Positions 11,422 to 18,511 of a stretch of 51,209 nucleotides of DNA are shown here, one piece after another; position 1 is the stretch's first letter; the number at the start of each line of letters is the position of its first letter. Under the pieces are notes generated by a model. The model saw only the letters and a list, made by a program, of their open reading frames with translations, did no database searches and was not told where the DNA came from. The DNA is from Mycobacterium sp. 1165178.9 (GTDB taxonomy: Bacteria; Actinomycetota; Actinomycetes; Mycobacteriales; Mycobacteriaceae): the NCBI RefSeq assembly GCF_001673555.1, contig NZ_LZMB01000004.1, positions 1-51,209 of the forward strand, in the 5' to 3' direction. A program made the translations under genes and the position numbers.

Positions 11422-12261
11422 TTACCTGCCGATGCCGGCGCCGGTCGGCTGCAACGGCGACTGCTGGGTCGGCAGCTGCTGCACGGGAGGCTGCTGGAAC
11501 GGCGATTGCTGCTGCGGGGCCTGTTGCGCGGGTGCCTGCTGGGTGGGCAGCTGCTGCGGGGCCTGCTGATACGGCGATTGCTGCAGCGGTGCCTGTTGGG
11601 CGGGTGCCTGCTGGAGGGGCGCCTGCTGGGTGGGCAGCTGCTGTGGCGCTTGCTGGTACGGCGACTGCTGCACGGGTGCCTGCTGGGCGGGCAGCTGCTG
11701 CGGTGTCTGCTGGGCGGGCAGCTGTTGTGGCGCTTGCTGCAGCGGCGCCTGCTGCACCGGCGCGGAGGCACCGAGCACCCGGACCATGTAGGGCGTCATG
11801 CCGTTGGCGCGCACCGGCGAGACCTGCACGACGTCGCCGACCTCGAGCATCTGGTTGTTGCCCAGGTACATCGCGACGCTCTGGGTGCCCTCGGGGCCAT
11901 AGAAGATCAGGTCACCCTTGCGGGCCTGCTGCGGCACGATCTTCTGGCCGACCCGGTAGATCGCGCCCGACGACCGCGGCAGCTTGATGCCGGCGCCGGC
12001 GTAGGCGTACTGCATCAGCCCCGAAGCGTCGAAACCGACCGTATTGATGCCGGTGCCGGTGCCACGGCTGGGGCCGTTGATGCCGCCACCGGCCCAGGAG
12101 AACGGCACACCGCGCTGCGACAGACCGCGGGCGACCACCACGTCGGTGGCCTGCTGGTAGTCCATCGACCTGGCGCCCGGGTCGGCGGTCGCGATGGCGG
12201 GAACCACCATCGGCGCCCCGAGCAGGGCCAAGCCGATCGCGAAGGCGTAGATGCGTTTCAT
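11422..12261 (-). CDS. ripD: RipD, NlpC/P60-fold peptidoglycan-binding protein with Pro/Gln-repeat tail
   Basis: The 279-residue protein opens with a signal peptide (residues 1 to about 26, ending AIATA). Residues of about 35-165 form an NlpC/P60 domain. In active members the motif is FDCSG with a later HVxxYxG; here it reads FDASG (Ala79) and SVAMYLG (Ser128), so the catalytic Cys and His are both gone. This matches M. tuberculosis RipD (Rv1566c), described as a non-catalytic peptidoglycan binder. Residues 168-271 are a low-complexity repeat of the type APxQQ/LPxQQ. The ribosome binding site GGAGAGG can sit in the loop of a small hairpin next to the ATG. A structured leader lies upstream (12303-12384). 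Confidence 0.93.
   Translation of the reverse strand: MKRIYAFAIGLALLGAPMVVPAIATADPGARSMDYQQATDVVVARGLSQRGVPFSWAGGGINGPSRGTGTGINTVGFDASGLMQYAYAGAGIKLPRSSGAIYRVGQKIVPQQARKGDLIFYGPEGTQSVAMYLGNNQMLEVGDVVQVSPVRANGMTPYMVRVLGASAPVQQAPLQQAPQQLPAQQTPQQLPAQQAPVQQSPYQQAPQQLPTQQAPLQQAPAQQAPLQQSPYQQAPQQLPTQQAPAQQAPQQQSPFQQPPVQQLPTQQSPLQPTGAGIGR
11449..11763 (-). repeat. Pro/Gln-rich coding repeat in ripD
   Basis: This stretch encodes residues 167-271 of RipD as back-to-back five-residue units (A/L/S)P-x-QQ. A larger unit reading QSPYQQAPQQLPTQQAP occurs twice, at about residues 199-215 and 228-244, so a recent duplication of about 87 bases is likely. The tail is long and Tyr appears only in SPYQQ. The region should be prone to length change between strains. 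Confidence 0.8.
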
Positions 12262-12586
12262 GTTTCTGGCCTCTCCAGGCGCTCAATGGCCTCGGCGCGG
12301 TGACTTCGCGCGTCCGCCCCCGGGTCATGGACCAACCGAGGCCCCCACGCTGGGGCCGGACGCGGTCCATGGCACTTGCGAAGTGAATCAACGGCCGAGC
12401 CGCTAGTTCACATCAGTCACACAAGCCACTTTGACAACAGATGGTGTTGGCCGCCAGGTCCACGCTGGATTTTTTGTCGTACCGTGACCGGACGGTGACT
12501 GGCGCGCCCAATCCCGTATGCGCAGTTGTGATTTCGGTCTCAGCGCTACAGATCCGCGCGTCCGCCGGAGGCCGGCGGCGCGGCGA
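12262..12586. other. Gene-free stretch upstream of ripD
   Basis: These 325 bases between the ripD start and the stop of the next minus-strand gene contain no convincing ORF. The half nearest ripD holds a nested dyad (12303-12384). Further upstream on the minus strand is a possible -35 TTGTCA near 12433, but no good -10 follows at the right distance. AT-rich TTTTTTGTCGT at 12470-12480 may be the tail of termination for the upstream minus-strand gene or part of a promoter; neither is certain. Confidence 0.5.
12303..12384 (-). promoter_or_regulatory. Nested dyad, candidate structured 5' leader of ripD
   Basis: Three perfect inverted-repeat pairs are nested about one centre. ACTTCGC (12303-12309) pairs with GCGAAGT (12378-12384), CATGGACC (12326-12333) with GGTCCATG (12364-12371), and GGCCCC (12340-12345) with GGGGCC (12352-12357), around a 6-base loop. 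A 6x6 internal loop separates the two inner stems. The element ends 41 bases before the ripD ATG and would lie in its 5' UTR. The fold resembles a regulatory leader RNA. I could not match it to a known riboswitch class. Confidence 0.5.
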
Positions 12587-13063
12587 TCAGAGCCAGTAGC
12601 GTTCGCTGAACATCGTCAGCAGCGATCCGGCTATCGAGCTGACCATCACCAGCGCCAGCGACAGCACCGGCCAGAAAGACATGTACCAGCCCTTCAGCAG
12701 GGATACGACCGGCCCGATGACCGCCGCGGTCATGGCCGCACCGATGCCGCCCCACACCACCGGGTGGATGTACAGGTCGAGTCCATAGGGAACCGGCCCG
12801 CAGGTCTCGTCCTCGCAGACATTCGCCAGGAAGCCGAAAAGCCGCGTCGGCCAGGTGGTCGCCGTGGCCAGCACCGCGAGCAGGACCAGCAATACGACGG
12901 TGCAGATGATGTCCCAGGGCGCCACGCGCACGCGAAGCACCCGCGGCGCTTCGTCGTCGTACTCCAACAGCGGGTAGTGGGTGTCCCGGGACCAGCCCGG
13001 CCCCGGCGCGGGCCCGGCTTCGGCTCCCTGCGCTGCGCTGTCGGGCTGCTGCGGCGTGGCCAT
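12587..13063 (-). CDS. Conserved membrane protein (Rv1567c-like)
   Basis: This is a 158-residue protein with a Pro/Gly-rich cytoplasmic N-terminus of about 45 residues and then three or more membrane helices (IICTVVLLVLLAVLATATTW is the first). A short extracytoplasmic loop carries CEDETC, so a disulfide or metal pair is possible. By position it matches Rv1567c, although the M. tuberculosis annotation is shorter. It is divergent from bioA, 62 bases away, and precedes ripD on the minus strand. No function can be assigned. Confidence 0.7.
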   Translation of the reverse strand: MATPQQPDSAAQGAEAGPAPGPGWSRDTHYPLLEYDDEAPRVLRVRVAPWDIICTVVLLVLLAVLATATTWPTRLFGFLANVCEDETCGPVPYGLDLYIHPVVWGGIGAAMTAAVIGPVVSLLKGWYMSFWPVLSLALVMVSSIAGSLLTMFSERYWL

Positions 13064-13111
13064 GATGTCCCATGCTTCCCGACGTCGGAGTTTTGCGCGA
13101 ATCGGCTGCTT

Positions 13112-13117
13112 TACCCT
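13112..13117 (+). promoter_or_regulatory. -10 element TACCCT for bioA
   Basis: TACCCT fits TANNNT and ends 8 bases before the bioA ATG at 13126. Transcription would start at or one base before the start codon, giving a leaderless or nearly leaderless message. The same hexamer lies before bioB at 20687-20692. Confidence 0.4.
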
Positions 13118-13125
13118 CGATCACT

Positions 13126-14430
13126 ATGCCCGCGGCGAAGGCCGGGTTGACGCCCGATCAGATCAGCGCGATCGACGCCGCGCATCTGTGGCATCCCTAC
13201 AGCACCATCGGCGCCGAATCCGTTGCGCCCGTCGTGGCGGTCGGCGCCCGCGGTGCCTGGCTCACCCTGATGCGTGACGGCAAGCCCGTCGAAGCGCTCG
13301 ACGCGATGAGCTCCTGGTGGACCGCGATCCACGGGCACGGCCACCCGGTACTGGATGCGGCTTTATCCGCCCAGCTCGGCGCCATGAACCACGTCATGTT
13401 CGGCGGGCTGACCCACGAACCCGCGGCGCGCCTGGCCCAGCTGCTGGTGGAGATCACCCCGGCGGGCCTGGAAACGGTGTTCTTCAGCGACTCCGGCTCG
13501 GTATCGGTGGAGGTGGCGGTCAAGATGGCGCTGCAGTACTGGCGCAGCCGCGACCGGCCCGGCAAGCATCGGCTGATGACGTGGCGCGGGGGCTACCACG
13601 GCGACACCTTCACGCCGATGAGCGTCTGCGACCCCGAGGGCGGCATGCACTCGCTGTGGACCGACATCCTGGCCAAGCAGGTGTTCGCCCCGCAGGTGCC
13701 GCGGCACTACGACGCCGGCTACAGCGCGGCGTTCGAGGAGCAACTGGTCCGGCACGCCGCCGAGCTGGCCGCGGTCGTCGTCGAGCCCGTCGTGCAGGGC
13801 GCCGGCGGCATGCGCTTCCACGACCCGCGATACCTGCGTGACCTGCGCGAGATCTGCCGACGGCACGACGTGCTCCTGATTTTCGACGAGATCGCCACCG
13901 GCTTCGGGCGCACCGGCGAGCTGTTCGCCGCCGACCACGCCGGCGTGAGCCCGGACATCATGTGCGTCGGCAAGGCACTGACCGGGGGATACCTGACCCT
14001 GGCCGCCACCCTGTGCACGGCCGACATCGCCCACACCATCAGCGGCGGCGAGGCCGGAGCGCTGATGCACGGCCCCACCTTCATGGCGAACGCGCTGGCC
14101 TGCGCGGTGTCGGTGGCCAGCGTCGAGGTGCTGCTCGGGCAGGACTGGCGGTCGCGGGTCGGTGAGATCGGCGCCGGCCTGGCCGCCGGACTCGAGCCGG
14201 CCCGGGCGCTGCCCAGCGTGAGCGACGTACGGGTGTGCGGCGCCATCGGCGTCGTCGAGTGTGAGCGCCCCGTCGACCTGGCCGTCGCCACCCCCGCGGC
14301 CCTGGACCGCGGCGTCTGGCTGCGCCCGTTCCGCAACCTGGTCTACGCGATGCCGCCCTACATCTGCACGCCCGACGAGATCGCCAAGATCACCTCGGCG
14401 ATGGTGCAGGTCGTCCGCCTCGTAGGCTGA
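13126..14430 (+). CDS. bioA: Adenosylmethionine-8-amino-7-oxononanoate aminotransferase BioA
   Basis: BioA uses S-adenosylmethionine as amino donor to make 7,8-diaminopelargonic acid in biotin synthesis. The 434-residue protein begins [20 protein letters not shown]; an in-frame upstream ATG at 13072 is less likely because it has no counterpart in the family. Visible motifs are the substrate-site [32 protein letters not shown] and the PLP lysine in [11 protein letters not shown]. It is a fold-type-I, class-III aminotransferase. It heads bioA-bioF-bioD, with 6 bases to bioF. Corresponds to Rv1568. Confidence 0.97.
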   Translation: MPAAKAGLTPDQISAIDAAHLWHPYSTIGAESVAPVVAVGARGAWLTLMRDGKPVEALDAMSSWWTAIHGHGHPVLDAALSAQLGAMNHVMFGGLTHEPAARLAQLLVEITPAGLETVFFSDSGSVSVEVAVKMALQYWRSRDRPGKHRLMTWRGGYHGDTFTPMSVCDPEGGMHSLWTDILAKQVFAPQVPRHYDAGYSAAFEEQLVRHAAELAAVVVEPVVQGAGGMRFHDPRYLRDLREICRRHDVLLIFDEIATGFGRTGELFAADHAGVSPDIMCVGKALTGGYLTLAATLCTADIAHTISGGEAGALMHGPTFMANALACAVSVASVEVLLGQDWRSRVGEIGAGLAAGLEPARALPSVSDVRVCGAIGVVECERPVDLAVATPAALDRGVWLRPFRNLVYAMPPYICTPDEIAKITSAMVQVVRLVG

Positions 14431-14436
14431 ACGCCG

Positions 14437-15582
14437 ATGAAGGCACCAATCGAGGTTTCCCCGCTGGCCTGGCTGGAGGCGGTGGAACGGCAGCGCCGCG
14501 AGGCCGGGCTGCGTCGCTCACTGCGGCCGCGTCCCGCGGTCGCCACCGAGCTGGATCTGGCCTCCAACGACTACCTCGGCCTCTCGCAACACCCCGACGT
14601 GATCGACGGAGGGGTCGCCGCGCTGCGCATGTGGGGGGCCGGGGCGACCGGGTCCCGGCTGGTCACCGGCGACACCGAGTTGCACCAGCAGTTCGAGTCC
14701 GAGCTGGCCGACTACGTCGGCGCCGCATCCGGGCTGCTGTTCTCGTCCGGCTACGCGGCCAACCTGGGCGCCGTCGTCGGGCTGTCGGGCCGGGGTTCGC
14801 TCCTGGTCTCCGACGAGTATTCGCACGCGTCGTTGGTGGATGCCTGTCGGCTGTCCCGAGCGCGGGTGGCGGTGACGCCGCATCGCGACGTCGGCGCCGT
14901 GGAGGCGGCGCTGCGGGCGCGCGACGAGGAGCGCGCGGTCGTCATCACCGAGTCGGTGTTCTCCACCGATGGCGCGCTGGCACCGCTGCGGGAACTGCAC
15001 GAGGCGTGCCGTCGCCACCGCGCCCTGCTCATCGTCGACGAGGCGCACGGTCTGGGGGTGCGCGGCGCCGGGCGCGGGCTGCTGCACGAGGCCGGGCTGG
15101 CCGGTGCACCCGACGTGGTCATGACCACCACACTGTCGAAGGCGCTGGGCAGTCAGGGCGGCGCGGTGCTCGGCCCGGCGTCGGTGCGCGCCCATCTCAT
15201 CGACGCGGCGCGGACGTTCATCTTCGACACCGGCCTGGCCCCTGCGGCGGTGGGCGCCGCGCGGGCCGCGCTGGCGGTGCTGCGTTCGGAGCCCTGGCGG
15301 GCGGCCGCGGTGCTGCGCCACGCCGCCATCCTGGCCCGGGCCTGCGGCGTATGCGAGGCCCCGCAATCGGCGGTGGTCTCGGTGATCCTGGGCGACCCGG
15401 ACGTGGCGGTGGCTGCCGCGGCCGCCTGCCTGGATGCCGGCGTGCGGGTGGGCTGCTTCCGGCCCCCGACTGTGCCCGCCGGGACGTCGCGGCTGCGGCT
15501 GACCGCCCGCGCGTCGCTGGACGACGCCGAGCTGGAGGTCGCGCGCCGAGTCCTGACCGATGTGCTCGGGAAGCTTGGCTGA
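14437..15582 (+). CDS. bioF: 8-amino-7-oxononanoate synthase BioF
   Basis: BioF condenses pimeloyl thioester with L-alanine in a PLP-dependent decarboxylative reaction, the step before BioA. The protein has 381 residues. Motifs are DLASNDYLGLS near residue 45, the glycine-rich GAGATGSRLVTG, SDEYSHASLVDACRLS, VDEAHGLGVRG and the PLP lysine in TTTLSKALGSQGGAV. The ATG lies 6 bases after the bioA stop and the gene ends 9 bases before bioD. Corresponds to Rv1569 (bioF1). Confidence 0.96.
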   Translation: MKAPIEVSPLAWLEAVERQRREAGLRRSLRPRPAVATELDLASNDYLGLSQHPDVIDGGVAALRMWGAGATGSRLVTGDTELHQQFESELADYVGAASGLLFSSGYAANLGAVVGLSGRGSLLVSDEYSHASLVDACRLSRARVAVTPHRDVGAVEAALRARDEERAVVITESVFSTDGALAPLRELHEACRRHRALLIVDEAHGLGVRGAGRGLLHEAGLAGAPDVVMTTTLSKALGSQGGAVLGPASVRAHLIDAARTFIFDTGLAPAAVGAARAALAVLRSEPWRAAAVLRHAAILARACGVCEAPQSAVVSVILGDPDVAVAAAAACLDAGVRVGCFRPPTVPAGTSRLRLTARASLDDAELEVARRVLTDVLGKLG

Positions 15583-15591
15583 GGCGCGCCG

Positions 15592-16272
15592 GTGACGGTC
15601 CTGCTCGTCACCGGCACCGACACCGGGGTCGGCAAGACGGTGGCCACCGCGGCGCTGGCGTGTCACGCCCGTCAGGCCGGCCTCGACGTCGCCGTGTGCA
15701 AACCGGTCCAGACCGGCATCGACGCCGGCGACGACGACCTCGCCGAGGTGGCCCGGCTATCCGGGGTGCGCGAGCTGGCCGGGTTCGCCCGGTACCCGCA
15801 GCCGCTGGCGCCGGTGGCCGCCGCCGAGGCGGCCGGAATGCCGTTGCCCCCCCGTGAGCAACTGCTGGCGCTCATCGGTGAGCTGGACCGGCCGGGCCGG
15901 CTGACGTTGGTCGAGGGCGCCGGGGGGCTGCTGGTCGAACTCGGTGAAAACGGTGTCACCGCACGCGATCTCGCTGTCGCGTTGGGCGCCGCGGTGTTGG
16001 TCGTGGTCAGCCCCTCCCTGGGCACCCTCAATCACACGGCGCTGACTCTGGAATCAATTGCCGCGCAAAATCTTTCATGCGCAGGCCTGGTCATCGGCAG
16101 CTGGCCCCGGCGGCCTGGGGCGGTGGAGACGACGAACCGGCCCGCGCTGGCCCGGCTGGCGGCGGTTCGCGCGGTGCTGCCCGAAGGTGCGGCGTCGCTG
16201 GACGCCGCCGAATTCGCGGCCATGTGCGCCCAGGCGTTCGACCGCGACTGGGTCACCTCGCTGGTGGGCTGA
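15592..16272 (+). CDS. bioD: Dethiobiotin synthetase BioD
   Basis: BioD closes the ureido ring of dethiobiotin from diaminopelargonic acid, CO2 and ATP. The GTG start gives [16 protein letters not shown], with the family P-loop GTDTGVGKT at residues 8-16. Further motifs are KPVQTG and [11 protein letters not shown]. At 226 residues it has the normal length. Its TGA shares one base with the ATG of the next gene (TGATG), so the LigT-like gene is probably co-translated. Corresponds to Rv1570. Confidence 0.96.
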   Translation: MTVLLVTGTDTGVGKTVATAALACHARQAGLDVAVCKPVQTGIDAGDDDLAEVARLSGVRELAGFARYPQPLAPVAAAEAAGMPLPPREQLLALIGELDRPGRLTLVEGAGGLLVELGENGVTARDLAVALGAAVLVVVSPSLGTLNHTALTLESIAAQNLSCAGLVIGSWPRRPGAVETTNRPALARLAAVRAVLPEGAASLDAAEFAAMCAQAFDRDWVTSLVG

Positions 16273-16784
16273 TGGTCCACTCCATCGAGCTGGTCTTCGA
16301 CCGCGACACCGAGTCCGCCATCCGGCACATCTGGGAAGCGCTGGCCTCGGCGGGAATTCCCAGTCAGGCGCCCGCCAGCCGACCGCACGTGACGCTGGCC
16401 GTGGCCGACGGCATCGCCGCCGACGTCGACGAGCTGCTGAGCCCGCTGACCGAGCGGCTGCCACTGCGCTGCCTCATCGGTGCGCCGGTGTTATTCGGCC
16501 GCGCCACTGCGGTTTTCGCGCGGCTCGTGGTGCCGTCCGGCGAGCTGTTGGCCCTGCACGCCCAGGTGCACCGGGTGTGCGCTCCGCACCTGAAGCCCGG
16601 TCCGATGCCCAACAGCCTGCCCGGTCAGTGGACCGCGCACGTCACCCTGGCGCGCCGTGTCGGCGGCGCACAACTCGGGCGAGCGCTGCGCGTGGCGGCC
16701 CGGCCCACCCAAATCGACGGCAGCTTCGCGGGTTTGCGGCGCTGGGACGGCAACAAGAAGGTCGAGCATTTGATCGGCGGTTAG
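16272..16784 (+). CDS. 2'-5' RNA ligase/phosphodiesterase-like (LigT/2H) protein
   Basis: The 170-residue protein carries the two H-x-T motifs of the 2H phosphoesterase superfamily: HVTLAV at about residue 38 and HVTLAR at about residue 122, roughly 84 residues apart. Family members open cyclic phosphates or 2'-5' linkages in RNA or small molecules. The ATG overlaps the bioD stop by one base. A role in biotin synthesis is not known; the linkage may be only positional. Its stop overlaps the convergent membrane-protein gene by 4 bases. Corresponds by position to Rv1571. Confidence 0.8.
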   Translation: MVHSIELVFDRDTESAIRHIWEALASAGIPSQAPASRPHVTLAVADGIAADVDELLSPLTERLPLRCLIGAPVLFGRATAVFARLVVPSGELLALHAQVHRVCAPHLKPGPMPNSLPGQWTAHVTLARRVGGAQLGRALRVAARPTQIDGSFAGLRRWDGNKKVEHLIGG

Positions 16785-18145
16785 CCCCCGAAGAGCAAAT
16801 ACAACCCGGTGAATGTGTAGCCGACCATCACCAGCATCATCGTCAGCTGCCCGGTGAGCTGATGGCCTGCGGGCAGCAGCCGCAGCGCTTTGTCGTGGGC
16901 GGCGATCACCGCGACGATGTGCCCGGTGACCACACACGTCACCTTGACCGCGGCCAGCACCGGAGGGTGCATGGACAACACGTAGGCCACGTGCAGATGC
17001 GCCAGACCCAGCAGATTCCACCCGTGGCCGAAGGGGTCGGCCAGCGCGAACAGCGCCTGCTGGCCACGCTCCACCAGGTAGGACAGGTAGTGCGCGAAGA
17101 TGTAGCCCACCACGATTGGGATCAGCGAATGCGCCATCTCGCCGGGCAACTCGCGGCGCTGCTCTGCGGTGACCCCGCCGGTGGCGCGTGCCGCGAGTGA
17201 AAATGTCACTGCCACAACGCAAATGAAGACGATCAGACCGATCGTGCGCAGCACCGACGACGCCAAGGTCGGGGACGCGCCGAAATCGCGGGTGAGCTGG
17301 TCGGAAAAGCCGCGCCACGTCGGAGATGACGAGAAACTGTCGAACGCCGTCGAGCCGAGCAGCACCGCGAGCAGCACCACGACCCCGGGCCGCACCGGTA
17401 GCGACGGCAGGTGGTCGAGCGGGTTGCCGATGACGATCTTTCCGGTCTCCCGGCCGCGCCGAAACGGCGACAGCCGGGAGACCGCCATGCTGTAAACGCC
17501 GAACGGGTCGGCGCGGGCCAGCCAGCGCTGCCCGCACAGCCACGCGCCGGCCAGCATCAGCACGCCGTAGCAGGCTATCCACGTCCTCACCCAGGGCAGT
17601 GACGCCGAGTTGGGGCTGGCCAGCTCCATCCAGACGAAGGCGAACAGGCCGACGGCAGCGGGCCGATACCCCCAGCTTTCGGGGTAGGACAGCCGTGGCC
17701 GGCCGAGCCGCTCCGGGACGATGCGCCGGAGCAACAGATACACCGTGCGCATCGGCGAAATCACCCGCCACACCGGTCCGACGGCTAACGACAGCGCTAC
17801 CAGGCCGACCCACAGCAGCACGTAGAACGCGCCCAAAAGACCGTTGGACTCCGATTCGGGACCCCACACTCCGGCGGCGACCGCCCACGCCGCGAACACC
17901 AGGGCCACCGCGGCCGCCGACCAGCGCGCCACCCGGGAGTCGACCAACGTCGTCAGCGCCGTCGGCAACGGCCGGCCCGGCTTGAGCGGATCGAACCGCG
18001 GCCGCCGCCACGCGAATGCCACCAGGGCGAAGGTGAAGGTCAGGGCCCAGGCCGCCCCGACCATCGCGTAGGCATAGGGCACCGGGAGGTCACCCGAGCC
18101 ACCGAGACCGTGCGCGAGCACCACCGCCGCGGCGGCGGGGCTCAC
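16781..18145 (-). CDS. Polytopic membrane protein, last gene of the His-rich module
   Basis: This 454-residue protein has about ten hydrophobic segments and starts with GTG inside the lipoprotein stop (GTGA at 18145-18142). The N-terminus (VLAHGLGGSGDLPVPYAYA) puts a His and a G-x-DLP-x-P motif just before the first helix, followed by WRRPRFDPLKPG. Conserved-looking blocks are LPWVRTW and ARADPFGVYS. I recall database names of fenitrothion hydrolase for similar membrane proteins, but am not sure of this and would not rely on it. No equivalent lies here in M. tuberculosis. Function unknown. Confidence 0.8.
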   Translation of the reverse strand: MSPAAAAVVLAHGLGGSGDLPVPYAYAMVGAAWALTFTFALVAFAWRRPRFDPLKPGRPLPTALTTLVDSRVARWSAAAVALVFAAWAVAAGVWGPESESNGLLGAFYVLLWVGLVALSLAVGPVWRVISPMRTVYLLLRRIVPERLGRPRLSYPESWGYRPAAVGLFAFVWMELASPNSASLPWVRTWIACYGVLMLAGAWLCGQRWLARADPFGVYSMAVSRLSPFRRGRETGKIVIGNPLDHLPSLPVRPGVVVLLAVLLGSTAFDSFSSSPTWRGFSDQLTRDFGASPTLASSVLRTIGLIVFICVVAVTFSLAARATGGVTAEQRRELPGEMAHSLIPIVVGYIFAHYLSYLVERGQQALFALADPFGHGWNLLGLAHLHVAYVLSMHPPVLAAVKVTCVVTGHIVAVIAAHDKALRLLPAGHQLTGQLTMMLVMVGYTFTGLYLLFGG

Positions 18146-18507
18146 GACTGCACTTGGATTGTTGCGATGGTGCGGTCCAGATGGTGCAGCTCGACCGCGA
18201 CGTTGCCGGGCACGTCGACGGCGAAGCCGAATGTCTGGTTGGGTGCGGCCGCGACCTGGAACTTATGGTCGGGCGTCGAATGCACGTGCAGCTCGTCGGT
18301 GGCGTCGCTGCTGACGCGCAGGGTGATCTGCTGATGCACCTTGGCCTGCAGCGTGGCGTTGGTCGGAGTGACCTGCCCGTTGGCGATGGTCACGTCGATA
18401 GTCAGCGGTGCGGCCGGAGACTTGCTGGTGGAGCCGCCGCCGCAGCCGACCAGGCCGCAGACCAGCGTCGCCGCGCACGCCGCTACTAGGGTGCCTCGAA
18501 GTGACAT
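18142..18507 (-). CDS. Secreted His-rich lipoprotein with cupredoxin-like domain
   Basis: The 121-residue protein has a lipoprotein signal peptide with lipobox LVGC (acylated Cys22), then a Gly/Ser linker and one beta-rich domain of about 90 residues. The layout (TIDVTIANGQVTPTN, QQITLRVSSDATDELHVHS, FAVDVPGNVAVELHH) resembles cupredoxin-like or EfeO-type domains. The mature domain has six His (58, 74, 76, 81, 108, 109) but no Cys or Met, so a normal type-1 copper site is absent; another metal site is possible. It starts 4 bases after the large membrane gene and overlaps the next gene by 4 bases. Confidence 0.78.
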   Translation of the reverse strand: MSLRGTLVAACAATLVCGLVGCGGGSTSKSPAAPLTIDVTIANGQVTPTNATLQAKVHQQITLRVSSDATDELHVHSTPDHKFQVAAAPNQTFGFAVDVPGNVAVELHHLDRTIATIQVQS

Positions 18508-18511
18508 CGAC

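Noticed and set aside
11449..11763. CRISPR-like regular repeats
   Set aside because: Period is about 15 bases in frame with RipD and encodes APxQQ units; no spacers.
12262..12480. ydaO-type c-di-AMP riboswitch upstream of ripD
   Set aside because: The stems are clear but I could not find the class's conserved sequence; kept only as an unassigned structured leader.
13072..13125. Upstream ATG for bioA
   Set aside because: Lies across the -10 element and adds residues without a family match.
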